Program-made: the position numbers and the translations under genes
Notes under the pieces: model-generated
Told to the model about the DNA's origin: nothing
Seen by the model: only the letters and a program-made list of their open reading frames with translations
The model's database searches: none
Source of the DNA: JARYLZ01 sp964388275
GTDB lineage: Bacteria; Bacteroidota; Ignavibacteria; SZUA-365
Length of the DNA: 64,000 nucleotides
NCBI GenBank assembly: GCA_964388275.1
Contig: CAYLZD010000006.1
Span: 62,001 to 126,000, forward strand
Direction: 5' to 3'
Shown: piece after piece, positions 19,239 through 27,718 of the stretch
Layout: each line of letters opens with the position of its first letter
How positions within the stretch are numbered: the first letter of the stretch is position 1

Positions 19239-20028
19239 GGTCGGGCACCGCTGCATTCATGATGAGATCCGAAATGCGGGGGAAATGGTATCCGACCGCC
19301 GCGAAGGCCTTGCCACCGGCCGACACCACGACCTCGCGTCTTCCGCGCAGCACGCAACTCAACACGGCGCGCGCGACGGCTTCCGGCGGGCTGACGGGCA
19401 CCTTCCGCTCCCTTTTCTGCGGCGCCGAGTACACCATGCTGTTGAAAAACTCGGTGTCGGTTCTCGCGGGGCAGACCACGCCGACATGAATGCCGTGCTT
19501 GCGCAGTTCCAGGCGCAATCCGTCGGCGAAGCCCTGCAAGGCGTGCTTCGAGGCGCAGTAAACAGTGTTCCAGGGAATCGCCCGTTTTCCGAGCACCGAT
19601 GAAATGAGCACGAGCGATCCCGAACGCCTCGATACCATGCGGGGAGTCAAAGCGTGAACCGTGGCCAGGGCGCCGTCCACGTTCGTGCGGAGAACCGTCT
19701 CTATATCCCGCCACGGCGAACTGTGAAACGGACCGTATTGTCCTATACCCGCATTTACGATGGCGATGTCCACGGCGTGTCTCTCAGTGAACTTCGCCAG
19801 CGAGTCGCGCAGTTTCGAGACGTCCGTCACATCCAGAACGAGCACATCCGCGCGGACCCCGCACTCGCGCTTCAGCTCGGATGCAAGCTCCTCCAGGCGT
19901 CCCCTGCTGCGCGCCAGGAGGACCAGATCGCTGCCCGCTTTCGCGAAAAGGCGGGCGGTAGCCCTTCCTATGCCTGTTGACGCTCCCGTGATGAGGGTCG
20001 ATTTGCCTGATAGTGCGGTGGATTTCAT
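19225..20028 (-). CDS. Short-chain dehydrogenase/reductase
   Basis: Classical SDR oxidoreductase of 267 residues. TGASTGIG (14-21) binds NAD(P), NAG (92-94) stabilises the sheet, Ser143/144 and YCASK (Tyr157, Lys161) form the active site. The basic residues after the Gly motif (ARSRGRLEEL) suggest NADP(H). ATG 20028 is used because the SDR fold begins 10 residues later; the longer in-frame start at 20133 adds unrelated sequence. It is followed by, and overlaps, the HAD phosphatase gene. Substrate unknown. Confidence 0.9.
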   Translation of the reverse strand: MKSTALSGKSTLITGASTGIGRATARLFAKAGSDLVLLARSRGRLEELASELKRECGVRADVLVLDVTDVSKLRDSLAKFTERHAVDIAIVNAGIGQYGPFHSSPWRDIETVLRTNVDGALATVHALTPRMVSRRSGSLVLISSVLGKRAIPWNTVYCASKHALQGFADGLRLELRKHGIHVGVVCPARTDTEFFNSMVYSAPQKRERKVPVSPPEAVARAVLSCVLRGRREVVVSAGGKAFAAVGYHFPRISDLIMNAAVPDHVEV

Positions 20029-20198
20029 ATATGTGCGTCGGGAGTGATTGCGCAATGTATTCCTCAATATACGCATGCGGGAAAAACAGTGGAAGCGCGC
20101 AAGGGCGGTCCTGCTTTCGCTTGTGGAAGACATCCGCCGATGCCTATGTCCGGCTGCGTCCTAGTATCGCACGAACACTTCGCCGTTTTCATCCCGTC

Positions 20199-20227
20199 TT
20201 GGAAATCTTTTCAAGCGTGGATATGTT
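20199..20227 (+). promoter_or_regulatory. Candidate sigma-70-like promoter for mrp
   Basis: TTGGAA (20199-20204) and TATGTT (20222-20227) are separated by 17 bp in the divergent SDR/mrp intergenic region, about 55 bp before the mrp ATG. The motif match is moderate and Bacteroidota-type promoters can differ from this consensus. Confidence 0.4.
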
Positions 20228-20239
20228 GTTAATCTGAAT

Positions 20240-20255
20240 GGACCCGTACGGGTCC
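20240..20255. promoter_or_regulatory. Perfect 16-bp palindrome in the mrp leader
   Basis: GGACCCGTACGGGTCC reads identically on both strands. It sits just after the expected transcription start of the candidate promoter and 24 bp before the mrp ATG, a position suited to an operator for a dimeric repressor. An RNA hairpin is less likely because the loop would be very tight. Confidence 0.45.
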
Positions 20256-20279
20256 GCTTTAAAGAATAAGGAGCCCTTG

Positions 20280-21395
20280 ATGTCATCTTCAACACTTTTC
20301 AACGAAAACGATGTGCTGAACGCGCTGAGAGTATTGCCTGCGCCTTATCTGAGCACCGACGTGGTGAGCGCCGGCATGGTGAGCGACATTACGATTGACG
20401 GAGGCGACCTTGCTCTGACAATGGAATTTTTCGTCCCGTCCAAAGGATTCGAAGACCGGCTCGTCAACTCCGCCCGGGAAGCGTTGAGCAGCCACTTGCC
20501 GCAGGTGAACGCCTTAAAGATCGGCACGAGAATCAGCATTCCCGGACAGGACAGTCCGCAGAAATCCGCCATCATACCCGGAGTAAAGAACACCATCGCG
20601 GTGGCCAGCGGCAAGGGCGGCGTGGGCAAATCGACCGTGGCCGTGAACATTGCCGTGTCGCTGGCCAGGGCCGGCGCGAGGGTCGGACTCGTCGACGCGG
20701 ACATATACGGGCCGAGCATCCCCTTGATGCTGGGCATCAACGAGCAGCCCGGCGCTTATGTCGACGATGGGAAGACCCGACTCCTTCCCATAAAAAAGCA
20801 CGGTTTGTTCGTCATGTCCATCGGCTTCCTTATCGAGCCCGATTCCGCGTTGATCTGGCGCGGGCCGATGGCCAGCGGCGCTCTCAAGCAATTCCTCACC
20901 GATGTGGACTGGGCTGAGCTCGACTATCTGGTATTCGACATGCCCCCCGGCACCGGCGACATACAGCTCACGCTCTCTCAAACCCTGCCGCTCACCGGCG
21001 CTGTGATCGTCACAACCCCGCAGGACGTGTCCCTGGCCGACGCCAGGAAAGGCGTGAGGATGTTCGAGCGCGTGTCGGTCCCGATTCTCGGCATAATTGA
21101 AAACATGAGCCATCATATCTGTCCGAACTGCGGTCACCGGGAGGACATTTTCGGTTCCGGAGGCGGGCGGGCCACGGCGGATGATCTCGGCGTGCCGTTC
21201 CTCGGGGAGATACCTCTTGTCGCGCGCGTCCGGGAATCCGGCGACAGCGGAGAACCGATCGCGGAGGCCCAACCCGAGTCGCCTATAGCGGCGAGCTTCA
21301 TGGAGACATCCATGACCCTTGCCGGTCGCATCGCATCCGCCATTCTTAATTCACCGCCCCCGCCGAGCATCGATATTTCTCTGAACGCCGAATGA
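20280..21395 (+). CDS. mrp: Mrp/ApbC-family iron-sulfur cluster carrier ATPase
   Basis: Cytosolic P-loop ATPase (371 residues) that binds and delivers Fe-S clusters to apoproteins. Residues 1-90 are the MIP18/DUF59-type domain; GKGGVGKST (111-119) is the deviant Walker A typical of Mrp/NBP35/MinD-like ATPases, followed by DADIYGPSIP and DMPPGTGD. CPNCG carries the CxxC pair used for cluster binding at the dimer interface. AAGGAG at 20268-20273 fixes ATG 20280. The nfu gene begins one base after its stop, so the two Fe-S proteins form an operon. Confidence 0.95.
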   Translation: MSSSTLFNENDVLNALRVLPAPYLSTDVVSAGMVSDITIDGGDLALTMEFFVPSKGFEDRLVNSAREALSSHLPQVNALKIGTRISIPGQDSPQKSAIIPGVKNTIAVASGKGGVGKSTVAVNIAVSLARAGARVGLVDADIYGPSIPLMLGINEQPGAYVDDGKTRLLPIKKHGLFVMSIGFLIEPDSALIWRGPMASGALKQFLTDVDWAELDYLVFDMPPGTGDIQLTLSQTLPLTGAVIVTTPQDVSLADARKGVRMFERVSVPILGIIENMSHHICPNCGHREDIFGSGGGRATADDLGVPFLGEIPLVARVRESGDSGEPIAEAQPESPIAASFMETSMTLAGRIASAILNSPPPPSIDISLNAE

Positions 21396-21396
21396 T

Positions 21397-21705
21397 ATGT
21401 CCGACGACCCGGCTGAAAATATTGATCGCGACGGCCGTTCTCACGAGGACGAGCATGAGATTGAGAGGCGGGCGCGAGCATCCCTCGAAGCCATGAGGCC
21501 TTACCTTCAGCTCGACGGCGGAGACGTGAAGTTCGTCAAGTATGATCACATAGACGATTGGGTGTACATAAGCTTTCTGGGCGAGTGCGCCGATTGTTCG
21601 CTCAGGTATATGACTCTGCAGGCCGGAATCGCCGCGCTCATGCGCAGGGATATCCCCCGAATCAAGCGCGTCGAGCTGGTGCGCGAGAATACGCCTCCGT
21701 TGTAA
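21397..21705 (+). CDS. NifU C-terminal-domain (Nfu-type) Fe-S scaffold protein
   Basis: Small 102-residue scaffold/carrier with an acidic 25-residue leader followed by an Nfu domain: LEAMRPYLQLDGGDVKFVKYD and the cluster-binding GECADC (Cys64, Cys67). Nfu proteins hold a 4Fe-4S cluster at a dimer interface and pass it to target enzymes. It lies directly behind mrp with a 1-bp gap, which argues for joint function in Fe-S delivery. It has no A-type N-terminal domain as in NfuA. Confidence 0.93.
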   Translation: MSDDPAENIDRDGRSHEDEHEIERRARASLEAMRPYLQLDGGDVKFVKYDHIDDWVYISFLGECADCSLRYMTLQAGIAALMRRDIPRIKRVELVRENTPPL

Positions 21706-21759
21706 CTGTCGGCGCGCGTAGGTATGTTATCCGCTTGAACGTAGACACGCGATCCATAT

Positions 21760-22695
21760 ATGCCCAATCGCGCATTATCGGATAAACGCCGCCCTGTCGG
21801 CATCATCGCCAACACGGGAAAAGCCGAGGCTGTCGCGGCATTAATCCCTCTTCTGAGGTTCCTGAAAAACTTAGGACTCAACGCGGCGGTCGAGAAACAT
21901 GTGGCCGAAATGGTCGTCGAGGCCGAGCCCGACTGCGCCTCGGTCATGACCGAGGCATCGATCTCGGAAATCGCGAAGCGGAGCCGCTTCATCGTGACAT
22001 ATGGAGGCGACGGGACCATGCTCGCCGCGGCGCGCCAGGCGCTGCCGTTCAGCACGCCGATACTGGGAGTGAATCTTGGAAAACTCGGTTTCCTGGCGGA
22101 CATCGACGCCGACGAGGCCATAGCCGTCGTCGATGCGGTGCTGCAGGGCTTTTATCTGATCGAGAAGCGAATGACGCTCGCCGCCACTCTGGAGGGTAAC
22201 GCGGGCAGGCACCATGCGCTCAACGACCTCGTGATCAATAAAAGCGGAGCGTCCAGGGTCATCCGCATCGAAGCGTACGTGGACGGGGATTTCATTGCGA
22301 CTTTTCTGGCGGACGGCCTCATCGTTTCCACGCCTACCGGATCGACCGCCTATTCCCTTGCCACAGGAGGACCTGTGGTGGCGCCGTCCAGCGATGTCAT
22401 CATCATCAGCCCGATTGCGGCGCATGCGCTGACGACAAGGCCCATCATAGTCCCTGGAAGAAGCCGGTTGCTTTTGCGCGCCGCCGCCGAAGCAGGCAGC
22501 GTGATGGTCTCCGCCGACGGTTTCGGGGTGACGGCCGACGCCAAGGAGGTCGCCCTTCACGTGAAAAGGGGCGGCAAACCGGTTTACCTGATCAAGGGAG
22601 TCGGACCGAATTATTTCGAAATGTTGCGCAGCAAACTTGGCTGGGCGCAGGACAAGCGTTTCGGCGGCGCTTCACCAGCCGCGCACCAGCCATGA
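21760..22695 (+). CDS. nadK: NAD kinase
   Basis: ATP (or polyphosphate)-dependent phosphorylation of NAD to NADP, cytoplasmic. The 311-residue protein has the GGDGT motif (82-86, catalytic Asp84), VNLGKLGFLAD, the ALNDLVINK stretch and the diagnostic STPTGSTAYSLATGGP, then ISPIAAHALTTRPI. Length is normal for the bacterial family. It begins 54 bp after nfu on the same strand and could share its transcript. Confidence 0.96.
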   Translation: MPNRALSDKRRPVGIIANTGKAEAVAALIPLLRFLKNLGLNAAVEKHVAEMVVEAEPDCASVMTEASISEIAKRSRFIVTYGGDGTMLAAARQALPFSTPILGVNLGKLGFLADIDADEAIAVVDAVLQGFYLIEKRMTLAATLEGNAGRHHALNDLVINKSGASRVIRIEAYVDGDFIATFLADGLIVSTPTGSTAYSLATGGPVVAPSSDVIIISPIAAHALTTRPIIVPGRSRLLLRAAAEAGSVMVSADGFGVTADAKEVALHVKRGGKPVYLIKGVGPNYFEMLRSKLGWAQDKRFGGASPAAHQP

Positions 22696-22726
22696 TTGGA
22701 TCAATGAAACGGAAAGTATAACAAAG

Positions 22727-23392
22727 ATGAATTGCATGCGATTAATCCCGATTGTCGCCGTGATGCTTATTCACTCATCGCATCACTGCGCCGTTGCTCA
22801 GGAAGACACCCCTCTTCTAACCGGTCCCATTTCGCTCGAGAGCATTCTGGATCTCCACGGCTGGTTCGGTGAGGACTTCCGGAGTTTCAAACCCAACGCG
22901 CAGGTGTTGGAGTTGCTTTCGGCCGAGGCGAAAGATCTGGATGTGTTGTGCATACTCGGCACCTGGTGCGACGACAGCCGCCGCGAAGTGCCGCGCATGC
23001 TTACCATTCTTCAGGCAATGGGTCTGAAGCCGGAGAGCATCTCCCTGATCGGTGTGGACCGCGCGAAGAGGAGTCCGGGAGGCGAAGCTGCGGAGCACAA
23101 CGTATCCTTAGTGCCCACATTCATCATATACAGGTCCGGAGTGGAAATAGGAAGGATCATCGAGAAGCCGTCCGTCACGCTGGAGCACGATCTTCTTGCG
23201 ATGCTGCGTGGCGAGCCGTTGGCTGCGCCTGCGAAACAGCAGACTGCCAGGCCTGCGCACGAACCGCATCTCAAGGATCCGAATCTCCCTCCCGATCCGG
23301 AACAGCAAAAACCAGCGGACGGCGTGGAAGGCGAAATAAGGACTCAGGATCCTCCTCCGGGCGCAGACGTTCCGCGTTTCAGAAATCGCTGA
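22727..23392 (+). CDS. Exported thioredoxin-fold protein with CxxS active-site motif
   Basis: A 221-residue exported protein. From ATG 22727 a signal peptide (MNCMRLIPIVAVMLIHSSHHCAVAQ) precedes a thioredoxin-like fold: ILGTWCDDSRREVPR (Cys81 to Ser84) and the cis-Pro segment SLVPTFIIY, then a Pro/Gln-rich, probably disordered C-terminal tail. Only the first of the usual two cysteines is kept, so it cannot form a normal CxxC disulfide. WCxDS is recurrent in thioredoxin-like proteins of related bacteria. It may bind or reduce partners by a monothiol mechanism, but this is inference. Confidence 0.78.
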   Translation: MNCMRLIPIVAVMLIHSSHHCAVAQEDTPLLTGPISLESILDLHGWFGEDFRSFKPNAQVLELLSAEAKDLDVLCILGTWCDDSRREVPRMLTILQAMGLKPESISLIGVDRAKRSPGGEAAEHNVSLVPTFIIYRSGVEIGRIIEKPSVTLEHDLLAMLRGEPLAAPAKQQTARPAHEPHLKDPNLPPDPEQQKPADGVEGEIRTQDPPPGADVPRFRNR

Positions 23393-23640
23393 TCGGAATT
23401 GATGGGTGGCTGCGGGCCGCCGATCCGGCATATGCGGCGCCGAGCCGCGAAGCGTTCGGAGCATTCCGTATGGCGCATACGGACTCTCTTTCTTTTGTGT
23501 TTACGCGCCGGCATTCCTATTTTGCCTTATTAGCTACCGGCGGGTCAGCGTGAGTGACGCCGGTGCGACGCTCCTCTCCATAATCCATCTTTTTTTTCAG
23601 CAACGATCTCATTCTTTCATAAGCACAAAAGGAGCAGTGT

Positions 23641-25707
23641 ATGGCAGAAATGAAGCACGTTCCATACGTCCCTCCGACCATGGAAATGAAGGAGTTCACG
23701 ATCAAGGCGATTCTTATCGGTCTCGTCTTGTGCGTGGTGCTCGGCGCCGCTAACGCCTATCTTGGTCTGAAGGCCGGCATGACCATCGCGGCCACTTATC
23801 CGGCCGCGGTCATTGGCATGGCGGCGTTGAGGCTTTTCCGCGGATCCATTCTCGAAGAAAACATCACCCGCACCATCGGATCCATCGGCGAATCGGTGGC
23901 GGCAGGCGCCATTTTCACGATCCCGGCTTTTTTCATCGCCACGGATTCGCAAGGGATTCCTCTCTGGGGCACGACTTTCCTGACATTCCAAAATTACCTA
24001 CTGGCCAGCGCCATAATGCTGGTGGGCGGATTCATCGGAATTCTCTTCGTCACGATTCTCCGCCGCGTCATGGTGGAGGATCGGGAGCTTCCTTATCCGG
24101 AATCCGTCGCGGCGGCGGAGATTCACAAAGCGGGCCGCAGCGGCGGCGGCGGGGCCAAGTACCTGTTCTCAGCCATGGGCATCGGCGCCGCCATACAGTT
24201 CCTGAAAGAATTCCAGCTTTTCGCCTCCGCGGGCGAGGCCTTCGTCTCGTTCGGGAAAAAGGCCTTCGCTCTCGGGAACCTTAAAATCAACACCGGAGGA
24301 GGCGCGCTTATTTCCACACCCGGCGTATCCCCGGCCTACATGGGTGTAGGTTACATTATCGGACCGCAGCTCGCGGCGCTCAACTTCACCGGCGGCTTGC
24401 TCGCCTGGGGTTTGTTCGTGCCTTTGCTGCTGTTCTTCCTTGGACCCAGCATCGAGTCCGCGCTGCTGGCTTCTGGCGTTGCTGTGGTCGACGACCACGC
24501 GATGTCGGGCATGGCCATCAATATCTGGAAGTCCATTGTCCGTCCTATCGCGATAGGAGGCATGCTGGTTTCCGCCGGTTATACGCTTTACAAAATGCGC
24601 AAGAGCCTGGGCGCCGGATTGGGCCGCGCCATACGCGATGTGAGGCATGCCGCCGCGGGCGGCCCCGCAGCCGAGGATCGCACCGAAAGGGATCTCCCTT
24701 TCAAGGGCGTGTTTATCGGCATTCTGATCGCATCAGTCGCGACGTTCTTCATATACCTTTATTTCAGCCAGGGCGATATTTCCGCCGCAATCACAGCCAC
24801 GGTTGTGATGGTCATCGCCGGCTTTTTCTTTGCCGCGGTGTCCGGCTACCTGGTCGGGCTCATTGGTTCGAGCAACAATCCGATCAGCGGTCTCACCATC
24901 TCCACGCTGATTATCGCGGCCATACTTATGGTGATACTCGGCGTCAAGGGCGTGGCCGGAGTCGCGGCCGTGCTCGGAGTCGCGGCGGTCATCTGCGTCG
25001 CTGCGGCGGTCGCCGGCGAGATGCTGCAGGATCTGAAGGTGGGCCACATACTCGGAGGCACGCCGTGGAAAATGCAGCTGGGCGATTTCTTCGGCGTATT
25101 CGTCGCGGCAGCGGTAATGTATTTCCCGCTCTACATTCTTCACCAGGGCGATATACTTGGAGGAGGCGCCGGACTCGGAGGCAAGACGTACCCTGCGCCG
25201 CAGGCCTCCCTGATGGCCATACTCGCGGGCGGAATCGTCGGCGGCGACATGGCCTGGCCTCTAATAATCGTGGGAGCGTTGATGGCCTTCGGTTTCATCC
25301 TTCTGCGCGTGAAAAGTCCGATGCTGGTCTGTGTCGGCATGTACCTTCCGCTGGAGACGTCTTTCGCCATCTTCATCGGCGGACTCATACGCGGTATTGC
25401 GGACAAGATCGTCGCCCGACGGAAATTCAACGAAGCGCAGACTGCGCGCGTAGAAAATGTGGGCGTGCTTCTGGCAGCCGGTCTCATTGCGGGCGAAGCC
25501 CTGATAGGACTTCTCTTCGCCGGTTTTGCCGTGGCCGAGATTCCCTACAAATCTTTCGGAATATTCACGCAGGGCGGCACCATGCTGGAATTCCTGCCTT
25601 CTCTCATAGTGTTCATCGCCGTCGGGGTCATATTGACCATGATTCCGACTTCCAAGAATGCGGCGGGCAACCCGGACGATCCCGCTCCGCCTCGGGCGAT
25701 GACGTAA
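23641..25707 (+). CDS. OPT-family oligopeptide transporter
   Basis: Inner-membrane transporter of 688 residues with about 16 hydrophobic segments. The N-terminus contains the OPT hallmark ELTIKAILIG-like sequence (MKEFTIKAILIGLVLCVVLGAANAYLGL in parts), followed by conserved Gly-rich loops such as SNNPISGLTIST and GGKTYPAPQASLM. OPT proteins import oligopeptides or metal chelates by proton coupling; the prokaryotic branch is mainly peptide-linked. AAAGGAG precedes ATG 23641. A strong intrinsic terminator follows, so it is monocistronic at its 3' end. A peptidase gene lies just downstream. Confidence 0.93.
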   Translation: MAEMKHVPYVPPTMEMKEFTIKAILIGLVLCVVLGAANAYLGLKAGMTIAATYPAAVIGMAALRLFRGSILEENITRTIGSIGESVAAGAIFTIPAFFIATDSQGIPLWGTTFLTFQNYLLASAIMLVGGFIGILFVTILRRVMVEDRELPYPESVAAAEIHKAGRSGGGGAKYLFSAMGIGAAIQFLKEFQLFASAGEAFVSFGKKAFALGNLKINTGGGALISTPGVSPAYMGVGYIIGPQLAALNFTGGLLAWGLFVPLLLFFLGPSIESALLASGVAVVDDHAMSGMAINIWKSIVRPIAIGGMLVSAGYTLYKMRKSLGAGLGRAIRDVRHAAAGGPAAEDRTERDLPFKGVFIGILIASVATFFIYLYFSQGDISAAITATVVMVIAGFFFAAVSGYLVGLIGSSNNPISGLTISTLIIAAILMVILGVKGVAGVAAVLGVAAVICVAAAVAGEMLQDLKVGHILGGTPWKMQLGDFFGVFVAAAVMYFPLYILHQGDILGGGAGLGGKTYPAPQASLMAILAGGIVGGDMAWPLIIVGALMAFGFILLRVKSPMLVCVGMYLPLETSFAIFIGGLIRGIADKIVARRKFNEAQTARVENVGVLLAAGLIAGEALIGLLFAGFAVAEIPYKSFGIFTQGGTMLEFLPSLIVFIAVGVILTMIPTSKNAAGNPDDPAPPRAMT

Positions 25708-25738
25708 CATCCATTATCCGGGAACAGTGAATGCAACG

Positions 25739-25767
25739 GGCCGCGGCAATCGCCGCGGCCTTTTTTT
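25739..25767 (+). terminator. Intrinsic terminator after the OPT gene
   Basis: GGCCGCGGC (25739-25747) pairs perfectly with GCCGCGGCC (25752-25760) around a 4-nt AATC loop, followed by seven T at 25761-25767. It begins 32 bp after the OPT stop codon and is the clearest rho-independent terminator in the window. Confidence 0.92.
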
Positions 25768-25958
25768 CATGAGCAAGCGGGGGCGCCTCGACTCCGGAAT
25801 GCTTCAGCCGCCGGCGTCCCCGCGTCGACGCGGTGTCTCTCCGCCGCTGCCGCAATTGCGTCGGGCGGAAAGCGATGCGGTTGCTATGGTTGAGGAGGAT
25901 GCCGTAGATTTGTCGCACGAGCCACACCGAAAGCCACATCAAATATTCGGAGCATTCC

Positions 25959-27332
25959 ATGCAAGACATCCTCTCTCATTTCAAGGCAAACCGTGAAAAC
26001 CACCTCAAGCAGTTGACGGACTTCCTTGCCATCCCCAGCATCAGCACCGGAACGGAACACAAGGACGGCATTGCGCGCGCGGCCGCTTTCGTCGAGAACC
26101 AGCTCAAGGAAATAGGCCTCTCCAACGTGCGGCAATATCCGACGAAAGGCCATCCGGTGGTGTACGGCGAGTGGCTCGGCGCCAAGGGCGCGCCGACGGC
26201 ACTGATTTACGGGCACTACGACGTGCAGCCGCCGGAGCCTCTCGAACTCTGGGAAACGCCTCCCTTCGAAGCCACCATTCGCGACAACAAGATATTGGCC
26301 CGCGGCGCCGCCGACGACAAAGGACAGGTGTTCATCCATTTCAAAGCTCTCGAAGCTTTCCTGAAAACCAGAGGATCGCTGCCCCTGAACGTGAAGATGA
26401 TAGTCGAGGGCGAGGAGGAAATCGGCAGCACGCACCTGGCCGACTTCGTGAAAAAGAACAGAAAGATGCTGGCCTGCGACGTTATTCTGGTTTCGGATAC
26501 TCACATGATGGGTCCGAAACACCCGAGCATAACTTACGGCCTCCGCGGATTGACCTATCTCGAGGTGACGGTCACGTCTGCGAAGGGCGACATGCATTCA
26601 GGCACCTTCGGCGGCGGCGTCGCCAATCCGATACAGGTGCTGGCCGAGATCCTTGTGAAGTGCAAGGATCCCAAAACAGGCAAAGTGCTAATTCCGGATT
26701 TCTACAAGGACGTGGTTCCTCTCACTAAAAAGGAGAGGGCGGAACTGGCCAAATTGCCGCATGACGACAGGAAGTGGGCGAAGGAGATAGGCGCGACCAA
26801 ACCGTTCGGTGAGAAGGGTTTCACCACGGTGGAACGAACCGGCTGCAGGCCCACCTTCGAGGTCAACGGAATCTGGGGCGGCCACACCGCTGCGGGAGTC
26901 AAGACAGTCCTTCCGGCCAAGGCCCATGCGAAGGTCTCAATGCGTCTGGTCGCAAATCAAGATCCGATGAAGACGGCCCGCCTTTTCATGGATCATGTGA
27001 AGAATGTCGCGCCGGACACGGTCAAGGTGGATGTGAAGCTATACGACAACAACGGCCACCCGGCTCTCACTCCGATAGAATCCCGCGGAATGCGCGCGGC
27101 CGCCGCCGCCATCAAAGCGGTGTACAGGAAGGACCCGTTCTTCACGAGAGAAGGCGGTTCCATTCCCGTCGTGGCCGATTTCCAGCAACTGCTCGGTGTC
27201 GAGGCCGTGCTGCTCGGATTCGGACTGCCGGACGATAATCTGCATGCTCCGAATGAAAAGCTCGATCTGGGGCAGTTCGACAAAGGACTGGCGACCGCGG
27301 CCAATTTCCTGCAGATATACGCCGGGCTGTGA
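25959..27332 (+). CDS. M20-family dipeptidase/metallopeptidase
   Basis: Cytoplasmic di-zinc exopeptidase of 457 residues. Metal and catalytic residues are in order: YGHYDVQP (His86, Asp88), RGAADDKG (Asp119), VEGEEEIGS (Glu153 base and Glu154 ligand) and SDTH (Asp180). AKGDMHSGTFGG is the dimerisation-domain entry with its conserved His. The pattern is that of the dipeptidase/carnosinase-like branch rather than ArgE or DapE. It follows the OPT transporter gene, separated by a terminator, and may use imported peptides. Confidence 0.93.
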   Translation: MQDILSHFKANRENHLKQLTDFLAIPSISTGTEHKDGIARAAAFVENQLKEIGLSNVRQYPTKGHPVVYGEWLGAKGAPTALIYGHYDVQPPEPLELWETPPFEATIRDNKILARGAADDKGQVFIHFKALEAFLKTRGSLPLNVKMIVEGEEEIGSTHLADFVKKNRKMLACDVILVSDTHMMGPKHPSITYGLRGLTYLEVTVTSAKGDMHSGTFGGGVANPIQVLAEILVKCKDPKTGKVLIPDFYKDVVPLTKKERAELAKLPHDDRKWAKEIGATKPFGEKGFTTVERTGCRPTFEVNGIWGGHTAAGVKTVLPAKAHAKVSMRLVANQDPMKTARLFMDHVKNVAPDTVKVDVKLYDNNGHPALTPIESRGMRAAAAAIKAVYRKDPFFTREGGSIPVVADFQQLLGVEAVLLGFGLPDDNLHAPNEKLDLGQFDKGLATAANFLQIYAGL

Positions 27333-27718
27333 TCCGCGCGCGGGACGGAGCGGGAAGTCGAGCAGGAAAAACCAGATCCTATCCGAAGTGAAGCGAAGGC
27401 GGTGAAGCCGCTCCAGCGGGGCGACCGCCGGCGCAATTTCGGACAATCCGCCCGGAATTATACTCGTCGCGCCGCGCAGTCGGACGGCGCGGCGAGTATA
27501 CTCTTCGCGCCGCCGTATCGCGCGCTGTTTCCGAGGAAATCGGGCGCGTTGGTAAAGCGCGGAAATAAGGTTAATTTTTCAACTTGCATCGGTCGATGCA
27601 CGCCTGCGAGGGCGCCGTCCCGCCGTCGCAAAAGGCAGCGTCGGGGCCCGATATCGGCCGTACCCGGTTGGAATAAAAGCGCAGCGGCGGCACTCTGCAT
27701 CACACTATCGCTCAGAGC
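27333..27718. other. 386-bp intergenic region upstream of the TonB-dependent receptor
   Basis: No convincing gene: the longest frame through it is Arg-rich and has no recognisable domain. It contains the 16-bp hairpin at 27459-27500. A local AT-rich stretch near 27560-27590 (ggaaataaggttaatttttcaact) could hold the receptor promoter, but no promoter motif is clear enough to call. Confidence 0.5.
27459..27500. promoter_or_regulatory. 16-bp inverted repeat (one G-U pair)
   Basis: TATACTCGTCGCGCCG (27459-27474) pairs with CGGCGCGGCGAGTATA (27485-27500) across a 10-nt loop; the only non-Watson-Crick position is a G-U pair in RNA. It is not followed by a T-run. It lies 126 bp after the dipeptidase stop and 218 bp before the receptor ATG, so it may be a transcript end, an attenuator or a protein site. 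Confidence 0.5.
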
